This document shows, in pieces, positions 45,401 through 57,102 of a DNA stretch of 64,000 bases; the stretch's first letter is position 1, and every line of letters starts with the position of its first letter. Position numbers and translations under genes: made by a program. The stretch covers positions 841,236-905,235 of the forward strand of contig BCJX01000010.1 in the NCBI GenBank assembly GCA_001600415.1, written 5' to 3'. The DNA is from Pascua guehoae (Eukaryota > Basidiomycota > Tremellomycetes > Trichosporonales > Trichosporonaceae). The notes beneath the pieces were generated by a model. That model was not told the origin of the DNA. It saw nothing but the letters and a program-made list of their open reading frames with translations, and searched no databases.

Positions 45401-45675
45401 TGCCCGCTCAACGGTATTTAGGATACGTTTTTGTTGTAGACGACGTTGTATGAAAGAGATACGAGCGCGCCAGCGAGGCTACTTACGTGCCAGAGGTGTG
45501 GACAAACTGGAGGCCGACGGCGGCGAGGCCGAGCCTCTATAATCTCAGATTTAACAGTTTTGGGTATAAGTAGAGAGAGCGCGGCTTCGTGGTGCTATTA
45601 CAGTACCTGTGCGCGGCCGGCGGGTGTATCCTTTACGCTGGGGTGGGTTTCGAAGAATGGATACCAAGCTGTCAT
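42459..45675 (-). CDS. unidentified multi-pass membrane protein with enlarged introns
   Basis: Exons supported by frame and splice signals are 45607-45675 (start MTAWYPFFETHPS after an in-frame stop), 45487-45536, 43950-44157, about 43219-43366, 43122-43183, 42795-42935, 42710-42755 and 42459-42629 (stop). Phases fit at most joins; those between 43950 and 43183 are uncertain and a further small exon is likely. Hydrophobic segments include AMIVAPLLCCPTCNLYLVI, LFFLAVGVSCIAHLAVSAVV, LPVLYINAIAAFFVTF and LFGAITMTFIVEFAL, with a charged loop (KFAKIKLEHATASRQ) between the first two. The layout recalls basidiomycete seven-helix proteins (DUF6534-like) but I cannot assign it. One intron exceeds 1.3 kb and holds a MITE end; another, about 0.6 kb, holds a C9G16 tract. 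Confidence 0.5.
43713..43737. repeat. C9-G16 self-complementary homopolymer tract
   Basis: Nine C residues run straight into sixteen G residues, inside a predicted intron of the membrane-protein gene. It could fold back on itself, or it could be an artefact at an assembly join. Confidence 0.9.
44229..44270. mobile_element. MITE-like element, copy D (one end only)
   Basis: TA followed by CAGGTGTGTCTGGAAAGTC matches the terminal repeat of copies A-C. The partner end is not recognisable within 300 bp. It lies inside the long second intron of the membrane-protein gene. Confidence 0.6.
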
Positions 45676-48600
45676 GCCGCCGCTATACCCACGTAGAGGC
45701 CAGGGCTCCTCTAACTATAGCCCTCCTCACCATGCCGCATTTGCAGTTTGTGGCTCGGGGCCTGGACGCTGTGAGGTCGCCATTCACTCAGTGCGGTGAT
45801 GCGGATGGTTCGCTCTTCCTCTGAAGCTCCCACCCCCTCCCTCTCACACCCCCACCACTCACCCCCCGGCACCCACTTCGCTGCGTTTTCGTTGAGCCCA
45901 CGTGTGCTCAGTCGTCCTTACACCTACCCTATTCTACTCCCAGTGGTCGATATACATCCCGGCGGCACAGATAGCCAGCCGTTGCGGCGCGCCACCTCGC
46001 GACGTTGCCAGTTCACCAAGCCATGCGGCGATCTGCCGCCACTTGTGGCGCCCGCGAGCTTTTCTCACGTCTCTTCCCCTCATGCCCCCGACGCTGACCC
46101 CATTTTATCCCCAATCCCCCGACTCGTGCCTGCTGATCACCGCCACGCTGCAGCGCGCACGCTCGTGTCTGTGAGAGGGGGAAGAGCTTGAGAGCGTGCG
46201 CACAGCTGCTGTGGCGGTAACTTTCGGTTTCTTCGGATCTTCCTTTCTCTCACGCCAATTTCTCACTCTCTCGAGCTCTGCGGGTCGTTTGTCCCCGCCC
46301 AGCGTCATCCTCATCGACGTCACGATTGTCATTCTCAACGCGCACCGCCTCGACACCCTCTGCACGTATGCGGGCGAGACGCTGTGCGGTCCGTGAGCGA
46401 ACAGGCGTCCCATGACGTCTACCTGACCCGAGGGAGAGTTTGCGCGTTCCTCGTGCGTGCCTTGTCGATCTGGGAGTGCCTGTGGCCACAACGGGCACAC
46501 GAGTGCTGCGATGCGAAAATGCGCCGGGCTGTGTGCGCTATTTGCGTTGCGGCCACACTTGTGCAGTGTTGGCCAAGTCACTCCAGTGTACACAAGAGGT
46601 GCGTGCGCGTGGGTTCACTTACACTTGACTGTCCGCATCCCTCTCGTCGGCTGTCGCTTGCCTCGTATATCGAATGAGTACGGGCTGGATCGTGCGACCA
46701 CACTCGACCGACCCGTTGTTGCTCACCGGGATCCCCGGACACTGTCGACGCCGTCGGGACGGAACACGGACGACTGATGGTGCCTTGTGACACCACGAAG
46801 CACAACTGTATGTTGCACTTTGGGGTGCGCTTTGGCATGTTGTCGTCGTCGCGCATGCGGGGTGCCAGTTACACCCGACAGAGTTGGCCGATGCGCGTGC
46901 CGTTGGGCGTGCCCGACGAGGCAACCAGGCAAAACCCCCCCGCCATGCGGTCCCACAGTCTTGACGAACTGTGCGCTATGGCCGAGTGCAGCCGACAGCA
47001 CGGGTGTACAGAGACATCACGCCTGTGGGGTCTCCATCTGTGAGATGAGTTTGGTGAGATTATTACCAGAGGGTATGCCGTACGATGGTACCCATGTCCG
47101 TCCGAGGTCGTCGTCATCCGAGATCTGCATGGCATGCCAATGTCAATATTCTGCATCCGCGCGCGGGTGATCATGTTGCCGGCGGGGCCGGAGGGTCCGG
47201 TAGGGACCGGGCACGGCGATCCTACTGAGCAGTGGTGCCGGAACAGCGGTACAGTGGTACAATGCGTCGACGGTGGGTGTGCATTAGCCCGTCCAGGTCG
47301 TCTCACTGACAGAGAACTGCGGATGCATACGCTTTTGTCCTAGGCCCGTCCAGTGTTCCTGGTGGCTCCTGTGGCCTGTGGGTCGTGTGGGTGGCCTGGG
47401 TGGAATACCTTACCTCTGGCGTGGTTGTGGGCCAGGGTTGAGCAGAGAATGCGGGGAAGCAAACGCCGGAGTGCGGGGTAATAGGGTGTAGTGGCGCGGC
47501 GCGTAAACCTGTTCTCTTCCCTTGCACCCCCGTGGCGGCCTGGTGGTCGTTGATGTGCTGTACAGTAGAGGGGTGGGTTGGGTGGCTGCCCCTGGCGTGT
47601 CGTTTGCCCATTCAACGACAAAGCGACAATGCCTGTGACATGACACGCATGTCACTTGTCATCTCCTCACTCTGCTTGCTTTCTCGGGTTCCAGGACACG
47701 GGCATTGGTGCCTGGTAACTGATGCTCTCGGCCAGCATAGCCACCCCTCAAGAGAAACGTCATACTACTCGTCGATACCTGGATGCTCATGTTCCCGCGA
47801 CGCGGATGTGCGCACGTGAGAGGGAGCGGGATGTCACTGCTGCAGGTAACCTGCCAGGGGTGGAGGACGGCGTTGGTGAAGAGAGGAAGAATTAATTCTG
47901 GTGCACGGAATGATGTGCAGGTAGGTGGTGGAGGATGGAAGAACTCTGACACACGGCAAGGTGTGCAGGTACAGCAACAAGAGGCCATTCAGGCAAAAGT
48001 CCAAGTACAGTTTAGTGAAGGCAGAGTGGCATACGAGGACGACGAGGTCAACCACAGCGAACAGCGGGACACGAGAGCAGAGTCAAGTCAAAAGGGGGAA
48101 TTAAAAAAGCGGACGATGGTTACAGCTGGCGTCGTACTTACGGCGCCGACAAGCGGGTGGGCCGACCCAGAAGACAGCGGCCAACCCGAGTTTGGTAATG
48201 ATGGAGTAAGCAAGTCAAGTGGGCAGATGGGTAGACGTGCAGCCGAGGACAGCACGAGTCACGAGTTCACGATGGAACTGTCCCAGTTGACAAGCGGTGA
48301 CCTCCGCCACATCTAAAATAGCAAAGAGGTTTGGTCGTACTGGTTTATCCATTGGATCCATTGCCTTTGCCGACGTGACGTGAACAAGGACGCAAACGCG
48401 ACGACGCCAAAGTGGATCAAGTGGCATGATGAAACCTGCGAGACCATGTCGGATCCGTCGGAAACGAGACCAACGCACGTAAGCCCACTTGGCCACTTGA
48501 TTACAAACCACAGGCAAGCACGGAAATGACGACACGACTGGACCTTAGTATCTAGGCCCCGCTCACCCGTTGGGCCCAGATACGGGGGCATGCTGAGAGA

Positions 48601-49199
48601 ATGAGACCATTTCGGGGCAAGCGTGTAGGCGTGCCACAACTTTGAGCTGCGTGAGCTGCGTGAGGCGCATGAGCGTGCAGAGAGGGTTTTGGTTAGTCGG
48701 CCGTGCCTGGATAAAAGAGCAAATGGGGGCCTGGCTGCTCGACAACTCGACCACCCACCGGGACTCGGCAAACAAAAAAAAATGACAAAATGGGCTGCCT
48801 GCCTGCCTGGCTGGTATTATTGTTATTTGTAGACAGGGCCCGCTGCTGGAAGTGTGCAGCTACCTGCTAGGCACGGGGCACAAAGGGGGTGAGAGCAAGG
48901 CACGGACAGACCAGAGCCAAAGGGGCGGACGGTCACCTCAACTCGTCATTGCCCTTTTGCTGGCTTGCCTGCTTGCCTGTTGTTCAGACTCTCGGCCCTG
49001 TACGCCACCACCTTGATCAGTGTTGCGTGCCTTGGGCTGACGTCGTGTCCATCCATGTCCGAGGGATGTGAGCGAGGGAGGCAAGAGGGACGCGGGACAA
49101 GGGACGAGGGAGGATGGCCCGCTGAGTTGAATGGCGCCGCCCCCCTGAATTTTACTTTTTTTCCTGGTCGAAAGCCCATTTGATATCCCACATGCACAC

Positions 49200-49227
49200 T
49201 TTTTTTTTTTTTTTTTTTTTTTTTTTT
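49200..49227. repeat. poly-T tract (28 nt)
   Basis: A pure run of 28 T on the plus strand. On the minus strand this is poly-A and could be the tail of a retroposed sequence, but no retroelement is visible next to it. Confidence 0.9.
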
Positions 49228-50401
49228 GTGTGTCAGGCAGCTTTGTTGTGCACCCCAGGTGCCTTCAGAAGCATGTACAGTAGGTATTTGCAGCGTACCT
49301 CGAGGATGGATAGACTCGCATGCTAGCTTTCCGATGGGGGGACTGTGCGGGTTGCGCACTGACAACGTTTTGTTGTCTGTGCGCAAATGAGTGTTGCTGG
49401 TAATACCGACACTTTTTAGCTACAGTAGGCGGGCTCTGGCTCTTGATATTAGAGTAGAAGACGGTCATGGTCAGATCCGTCCATGCAGGCCATGCATGCA
49501 ATCCCTGGGGTGCAGCCTCCGCAGCCAGCGCCGCTTGTGCCTCTGCCCTCTGCTTGTGCACTCTGGCACGGGTGTGAAATCTGCACGCTTTGTTGTTGAG
49601 CCCGTCAGTGTCTCGCCCCGGGTCCCTCGCACCCTGGAAGAACAGGACGTGAGCGATCCCAAATCCACAGAGAGACAGACAGACAGGCACACATGTATAC
49701 CAACCCATCCAACTGCATCCCACAGTCTACTAGTACTACTACTACTGTGCCCATATGCCCGCCCGCCCACTCTTCCACGGCTTAGCCGCGGCCCCTCCCC
49801 TTGACCACCACACCCACCCCTCTCTCCCTTGCCTCCACGCCGCGCCTCTGCCGACCGCCACATTCACCCAACCCATGCATCCCAGCAGGCCAGCAGCCAG
49901 CAAGCCAGCAGCCAGCAAGCCAGCAGCCAGCAGCCTTGTGACTCTGCCAGTAGTCACCTCGAAACCCTTTGAGCCAAACCTCGAACAAGCCAACCGCAAC
50001 CTTGCTCTGTCGACAACCAGCAACTAACCCTCCATCTCCCTCCATCCAACAACTCGCATCATTGTCCATCCGGCACAGCAAGCGGCCATCCTTCCTTGCC
50101 TCCCTCGCCTCCCATCCATCTCTACACCCCCGATCCCTAACGTGATCCTCCGTCGGCGCCATCCACGACGAGTGACGAGCGCCAGTGCGACAGCCAGCAG
50201 CGATCAAAGCACCCGGCCAAGCCACCCACGAGAGAATCTCCGAGCGCACTACCGACGGCGACACAACGAGGCGAGACACTACCGACGCCCGGCCCCTTGC
50301 CTCGGTACACCCCTCTGTCAAACAACTGCACACCGCTTAACGCCCAGCGCCCACTGGGGGCGCCAGTCTCTCTAGACCCGCTTCTCGCTACCCACGAGCC
50401 G

Positions 50402-50429
50402 CCCCCCCCCCCCCCCCCCCCCCCCCCCC
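50402..50429. repeat. poly-C tract (28 nt)
   Basis: A pure run of 28 C in the presumed upstream region of the 51-kb gene. Confidence 0.9.
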
Positions 50430-51178
50430 GACTCTGTTGGCTGCTTGCGACGCCGCCGCTCACTGCCGCTCTTGCTCACCGTACCCTGATCCCTCCTGTG
50501 GTTGCGACTGCGACTCTCTTCAATAAACTACGACACGTTGGTCTCGGCGTGCGACTCACCCGAGCAGCGTCCAGCTCTCTGTGTCTGTGCAAGTGACACA
50601 GGTGCCATCCCGACCAGAGTAACGCCGACACGGTGTGTTTGCTTCCATCTTGCCTACCACTTGCTGCCGCTCAAAACTCGTCTTCTCCACCACCACCCGT
50701 TGACGTCGCTTTACGCCTGAGACGTGATCCACCGGCCCTTGAACTATCCTTGTTCGCCTGAGACTCTGCTTCTCCAGTGTCTCAACTCGTCGCCTGCTGT
50801 CGCCTGCTGTCCTTTGCTCCGCGTCTCGTCGCCGCTGCATCCCCACTTTGGCTCTCCGACACCACATTTGCTCTCCAGGCACACCTTGCTCGTGTCTCGT
50901 CCTCTTGCCGCAACATCAACCCGCCTCGCTCAAGCTCGACCGCGCTGCCAAACGCGCATGATCTCGCCCTAATCTGTGCATACACACCAGCGCGGGGCGC
51001 GCGACGCGGAGACCTCGGCTGCGACGCACCCGTCGCTTCCCGCACACCGACTGCGACCGACACCGACTTGTAACCTGTCGAGCACGGCCACAAGCTCGTT
51101 GATCACGCACCGTTCACGTGTTGTCTGCTGTTGAATAACAGCATACGCACACGTCAACACCACTGGCTTGATCCTACA

Positions 51179-54100
51179 ATGACAGTGGACCCCCCAGATC
51201 ACATTGCGGCATTGGACGAGCCGCCTGAGCCTCTCGCAGGCCCAAGCGGCTGGCGATCCGGCGGCAACGGTCGCCCTGGTGCGACTGCGCCGACACCATC
51301 GCTTGGGCACTCGCCAGGCTCCCCCCGCGGCGGTCCGTCGTCACCTTCACTGGGGCACCGATCAGTGGCAAGCATGTCGGCAGTGCCTTTCCCTTCACAC
51401 TCGTATGAGGATGACCTCAACGGACCGCCGCGGGGGCGGCGCCATAGCCCGGGAATGATCGACGCCGCGTCCCTCGGCATCCCTGGAGATCTCGGCGGAC
51501 CGCTCTTCCTGACCGAGTACGTATACAGGGATGCTGGCTGGTCTTGAGTTTGCTGACCACCCACCCCGCCTCTTGTAGCCTGCCACAGTTTGACGGGCCA
51601 TCATCAGCACCACCCACTCCATCAGTCATTTCGGTCACGCACCCCTCGCAATTCATCCACACACACCACCCCCGACGAGGGTCACTCACCCCCCTCGGCC
51701 TCAATGTCATCTCGCCCGTACCCCCAGTATCGTCTGGCTCTCCCATGCGCAGCGTCGGCTTCATTACCCAGGGCAGCACCACCGAGTTTACCTCTGAGCC
51801 TGCGCGTCGCGACTCGGTGGCCAGCACTGCATCAAATCTGACAGCCACGCGTCCGGCGGTTTCCTCCAACCTCAGCGGTTTCCGCCGACCTTCTCTCACC
51901 CCCTCTCTACCCATCCTCCCTCCCACGACGACCGCGAACGCGAGCGTCGGCTCTGCGTCCGCCCACCGGCGCTCTTCCCTCACCCCATCCTTACCCACTC
52001 TCTCTGCGCCATCCCCGACGCGCACGACGGCGGCTGGTCGACTCTCGAACCGAACACCCAACAGTGACGGGCCGTTTCCTCCGGCTCATGCGCGCACCAT
52101 CGACAGTATCCCAAACCCGCGCCGTTCCAGTTTGCAAGGTCTCGGCGAGGGCGGCCGCCGTGGCTCTTTGCCCCATCTGTACTATGGGGCGTGGACGGGA
52201 TCCGACTATAGCGAATCGATGGCGACGCCAAAAGCCCCCGGCAACGCTGCTGCAATGATTGACGAGTCGTTCAAATTTGGCTCTGGCGTGCCCCCAGAAG
52301 GTGCGGCTTCGAGCTTGCAGCGTATCGCGACGCTGTCGTCGGCTCGACGCAAGGAAGAGTCGTTATCCGCATTCGAGCTCGCCGAGCAGCAGGAAGCAGA
52401 CCGGCAGCGCAAGGCGTTCCTCGCTGCCACGTATGGTGAGGATAGCCGACGCGCGCGGGCTCGCCTGAGCCTCACGACGCCGGCGTCCCCAGCGAGTACA
52501 CGCAGGCAGAGCTTGTTACTATGGGAGCGGATCAACAAGTCGCCCGACGGATCAGTTAGTGGCGCGCCGCCCGCGCCGCCAGATTTTTACCCCAGTGCTC
52601 ATGATGATCACCATCTCGCGGCGCTGCGACGCCCAAGCTTGCCGATTGGGATACCGACCAGATCACCTCCGATGCCGGGAGAGGCGTCGTTTGACGATCC
52701 CAACGTGTGGGATCACCCGGATGATCTTGCGGATGCCGAAGAGGTGAGTGATGCCTCAATTTTACGCCACCGTGCACGGCTCACGCGTGCCCAGACCCCC
52801 ATTCGGCCACTACCGCCTCTGTTGCCATTGTCCGACCCAGTGCCCCGGCTGCTCCCGTCGACCCTTGCGCTGCATCGCGCCTCGCACCTGCTCCACTCGC
52901 GCAACCTCGAATCGGCTCCCCTTCCAGCGCCGCTCCCTGTTACACTCCATCCACCAAATCCCGTCGACCTGTCCGAGTTTGACATTGACTTCATTCTTGC
53001 GGGCTCGCGCACGCAGCTCGGGCGGAATCCGAGTTCCAATTCGGGTCACCGGCGGAGTGGCCAGAGCGACCGGGAAGCGCCTGCGCGTCCCAACGACGAA
53101 GAGGACTCGTTTGCAAAGTTTGTCGGTGCCTTTGACGACGAGTATGGCGGACGCCGAGGCGATTGGACATTCCACCCGTGCCCCCCAGCGCCCCGGCCAC
53201 TTGTGGCACCCGACGAGCTTGATGGCCCTCTGGACACCATGAACATTTACCCCCGCGCCGAATGGGATGCACCAGGTGCCGGCCGCTTTGAGCTCTATCA
53301 CAACGGCGACGTCAAGGCGGTCGACACGGGCATGATCTGGCGGATATGCAGGACGGCGGCACACGAGTACGAGCTCGACCAGCAGACGCGTCTGCCCACG
53401 CGCGAACCGTCAAAGGAGAGCCTCGCGGCACTCAATTCGCCGCAGCCTCTTGTCTTTGCGCCCATCTCGGGTTATTCACTTGCGAGCAAGATGGTCCACA
53501 CGGAGCATGGTGGCGTCAAGCTGCCGTTTCACGTGCAGCGCGAGCTCAAGCGCAGCAGCCGTGTCTCGCGCCGCTTTGCCGCTGCGACCCGCACCCGCCA
53601 GAGCGTTTGTGAGCCGTTTCCGCCAGGGAGTGGTGAGAGCAGCCGGGATCGCGAGCAAGAGCGCAAGGACCGTGTGCACTCTCACGACTCGGACGCTACC
53701 GCAACGGTGACGGCCGCCATGCCAATCAGCCCTCGCCAGGGGACCATGGGGCGGCTAGCGCACCCTACTACGTGGCCATTATCCATTTCGCCGACAAAGG
53801 AGGAGCCCCGGTCTCTGCGCACAGGCACCTTGCGGCGCAAGGCCCACGACCACGAGGATGGACAGAAAAAGTCGTCGTTTGGCGATGTTCTCAAACGCAG
53901 CCTGTTCAAGGCGTCGAGCCTTGTCAAGGATTACGACGACCGCAGCAGACACTTGTGGACAAACAACAGCAGCAACAATAATAACCATGCGCAGCAGGCT
54001 CCAAACAACAACAACAACAACAACAACAACAGTCATGCTTCGACACCGTCGTCCAAGGGCCACCCGATGCGCCACGCTGCGTCTGACAAGAGTGACTCTG

Positions 54101-55200
54101 CGTCGGCCTCGTCGCAGCACTCGAATGCGTCCGAGTCAGTTGACGAGTGGGACGACGGGTTGCAGTTTGGGTCGCTTGGTCTCGGCATCGAGGACGAGCA
54201 GAATGGCGGACTCCCATGGAAGGAGGGCAAGGCTTGGGAGGGCGTGCCTCCCGAAGCGCTGGCCATGGTGATCCCGATCGAGTCTGGCCACCGCGCACCA
54301 CCACACCCAAACACACCCGCCGCCACACAGCCGTTTATCAACCCGTTTTTTGTCGACGGGCCACGACAAGCGCTGCTCGTATGGTTTACGCCGTTTAATG
54401 CGGCAGCAGCCGATACGCCCGGATCGCGAGGCTCGTCGTCAAAGCTCTTCCGCATCAACGAGTCGCCTGCTCACGAGTTGCTCGAGGGCGGCCCGTCCGC
54501 AAGCGCGACCATGTCGCGCCTCCCCAAGCTCCTCCGCCCTCGCGGGAGCCGGTCCGAGGCGCCACACGGCCACGGGCTTGCCAATGCGACCCACATTCCC
54601 ATTGCCCCACCGCCAGTGACACCACCCACGGACACCGAGTATGAGCCCGTGCGCGAGTCGCGCGAGTCACGCAATGGCCAGCCACTTCCGTTCAAGGCGT
54701 TCCGCGTCGTTGCCAAAGTTGTCGACACCGAAGACCTGCGCTCCGAGCCCGAAGTCCCCGTCATTGCCCTTGAAGCGTGGACCGAGCAGATGCGCACCGG
54801 CAAGCCCGCGGGCCTGGCGACGCCTCCGCTCGAGGTCCAGACCAAGTCGTCTGGCCCGAGCGCGAGCAACTCGGCCACGTCTGCCGCGTCGGCGGCGTCG
54901 GCCATGACGCCCACCACGTCCGTGTCGGACAATGACGGCTCACGCTCGCCCTCTCTCACCGGGGACAGTGCAAAGGTCATGTCTGGCCGGGCGTTCCCGA
55001 CCGTCATTGCCGTGTGCCACAGCCAGGCGTCGGGCGTCGAGTTTGTCCTCGAGGGCCTCGACCGCCTTGGTCTGTGCAAGGGCGAGAGCGCCTGGGGTCC
55101 CACGGGTTACGAGGAATGGCGCGGAAACGGGCTGAGCGAAAACGGCCGTCGGCTGTTGGATCTTCTCTGGGCGGCGTGCTCGGCCGTCATGGGATTGTAG
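51179..55200 (+). CDS. large, mostly disordered protein of unknown function
   Basis: Exons 51179-51516 and 51579-55200 (62-nt intron, GTACGT donor, phase 2) encode 1319 residues if no further intron is used. The protein is rich in Ser, Pro and Arg, with repeated RRSSLTPSLP-type motifs in the first 250 residues and an Asn/Gln run (HAQQAPNNNN) near residue 930. Two parts look folded: a central block with GRFELYHNGDVKAVDTGMIW (about 670-700), and C-terminal blocks with QALLVWFTPFN and LPFKAFRVVAKVVDTEDL through FPTVIAVCHSQASGVEFVLE. I recognise no named domain; such proteins are common as uncharacterised Tremellomycete genes and may be cortical or signalling adaptors. A 51-nt stretch at 52744-52794 has perfect intron signals but is a multiple of three. 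Confidence 0.8.
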
Positions 55201-56136
55201 CGACAGTGAGCACACGCGCAGCGTGTACAAGGAGCACTCGCAGCGTGTACAAGGAGCACGCGCAGCGTGTAGACGACTTGCCACTCTGCGTTACACCTTG
55301 TCCTTGACCGCGCGTCAAGTGGCCTGCTCGTTGGCGCTTGGCTCGTCGTCATGCGTTTTCACCTCGCCGATAGATAGACTGTACAGCTCGACCTCGACGC
55401 ATACTGTAACATCCAAACCGCTCGACCCAGCGTCGTCACCTGTAGCCTTTTGGCCAACCCCACCCACCGGACTCGGGCGCGCACGATTCGAGCGCGCCTG
55501 CGCGCGCGCGCACCTGCACACCCCCGCGCCTGCAACCACCCCTCACGCCCCTGCCGCACGCCATTCTTGACGCCGAGCCACGACCCCCTAGAGACATGTT
55601 GCGCGCCGTCCGTGGAGAGGATTGCGTCTTGCATGCACATTTATGTTTTGGACCAGGGCTGGGGCGGTTGGGGCGTGTAGTGAAGTTGGGGTGGTTGGGT
55701 TAGGGATGGGTGAGGGATGGCTCGGTACTGCAATGAGGTTACTGTTGAGTACTAACGAGAATGCGAGCGGGACTGAGAGTGTGTACATACAGTATCGAGC
55801 TGTACTGTACGGTACTAGCAGCACCGTCTCGAGCTGAACAGCATCAAGCGGCGACACGGGACCCAACGGACATTGTCTGTCGTCTTCTGTCTGTAGTCTG
55901 TCGGGGGGTCGAAACGTTATCCTCGTGGACAATGTCATTTGCATGGAAGGAAGCCGTCGACTCAACATGACCAGTCGGCCTCGCTCAACTCGACTGAAAC
56001 AGGAAATATACAACGACGACAGGACAATGCAGCAAGCGCGAACAAGCCTCGGCAACGTGGCTGGTGGCTGGACCGAGATGGCCACGAGTCTGAACAAGCC
56101 GGCGGATGACAGCGACAGCGAGACACACGACAAGTG

Positions 56137-56220
56137 CAAGACCCGAAAGGCAAGACCCGAAAGGCAAGACCCGAAAGGCAAGACCCGAAAGGCAAGACCC
56201 GAAAGGCAAGACCCGAAAGG
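56137..56220. repeat. 14-bp tandem repeat, six copies
   Basis: Six perfect head-to-tail copies of CAAGACCCGAAAGG. There is no spacer between units, so this is a minisatellite and not a CRISPR-type array. Confidence 0.95.
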
Positions 56221-57031
56221 CTAGGTAGCAGTAGACACCGACCCCGCAGAGTGGCCACGATGCCCAGACTCTCACGCAGCACTCTGAGGCACTACCCGAT
56301 GCACTGTGCGATCCCGATATCCTCGCGTACCCCGTCCCCGACGCCGTCCCACCCAGTCCGACTCGGACTCTGCCCCGCCAGACCAGACCGAGACCCAACG
56401 AGACCGAGACCCCAGACCGAGACCCAACCAGACCGAGAAGACAACGAGACAGAGACCCAACCAGACCGAGACCCAACCAGACCTGGATCTCGACCTGGAC
56501 CAAGATGCCCAGACCCACCCAGACCCACCCCCAGACCTCGCAGGCCTCCACAGTCGGACCCTCGGCCTCCGCGCCGAGCCCTCACACACCCGTCCGACCC
56601 TCCCCTCGCCGCCTCAACCGCCATGCCATCCGTCTCCATACCTATACATAGACACAATGTACTACCCCCCGTTGGTCGAAGCGCACGGGCGGTGGGCCCA
56701 ACGTGTGCGCGGGTGTACTGGCTGCGCGACGCAGAGTATCAGAGGCGACAGGCTACAGGCTACAGGCGACAGGCTACAGGCTGCAGGCTGCAGGAAGGCA
56801 GGGCGGGGCAGTGGGCATGACCTCACCTGGCCTCGTGGCCACCTGGACACCAGGCTGGGCTGGGCGGGCACACGGGGGGGGAGGGCGCAGACGGCAGGCA
56901 GGCGTGGTGAGAGGGGACAAAGGCATGGCCACGGACGCACGGACGCCCGACGGCGTCAACGACCACGGCGTGCTGCTCAACCAGTGCAGGTGGTATGCGC
57001 CACCGTCATCCACCGACGACGACGACGACGA

Positions 57032-57102
57032 CTAGCACGGCTAGCACGGCTAGCACGGCTAGCACGGCTAGCACGGCTAGCACGGCTAGCACGGCTAGCA
57101 CG
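57032..57102. repeat. 9-bp tandem repeat, about eight copies
   Basis: About eight perfect copies of CTAGCACGG, preceded by a GAC run and followed by ACCAACG-type repeats. Confidence 0.95.

Larger units (their letters stand above)
45676..51178. other. 5.5-kb gene-poor region
   Basis: I can defend no gene here. Short hydrophobic frames on the minus strand at 47.9-48.3 kb do not join into a gene. A run of 28 T lies at 49200-49227 and a run of 28 C at 50402-50429. The plus strand from about 49.7 kb is pyrimidine-rich and probably forms the promoter and a long 5' leader of the gene starting at 51179. Direct repeats of GCCAGCAGCCAGCAA occur at 49888-49935. Confidence 0.5.

Noticed and set aside
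47880..48330. hydrophobic minus-strand frames (LFAVVDLVVLVCHSAF and IITKLGLAAVFWVG)
   Set aside because: They look like TM helices but lie in frames with stops or no acceptor upstream, and cannot be joined to each other or to the 42.5-45.7 kb gene with compatible phases.
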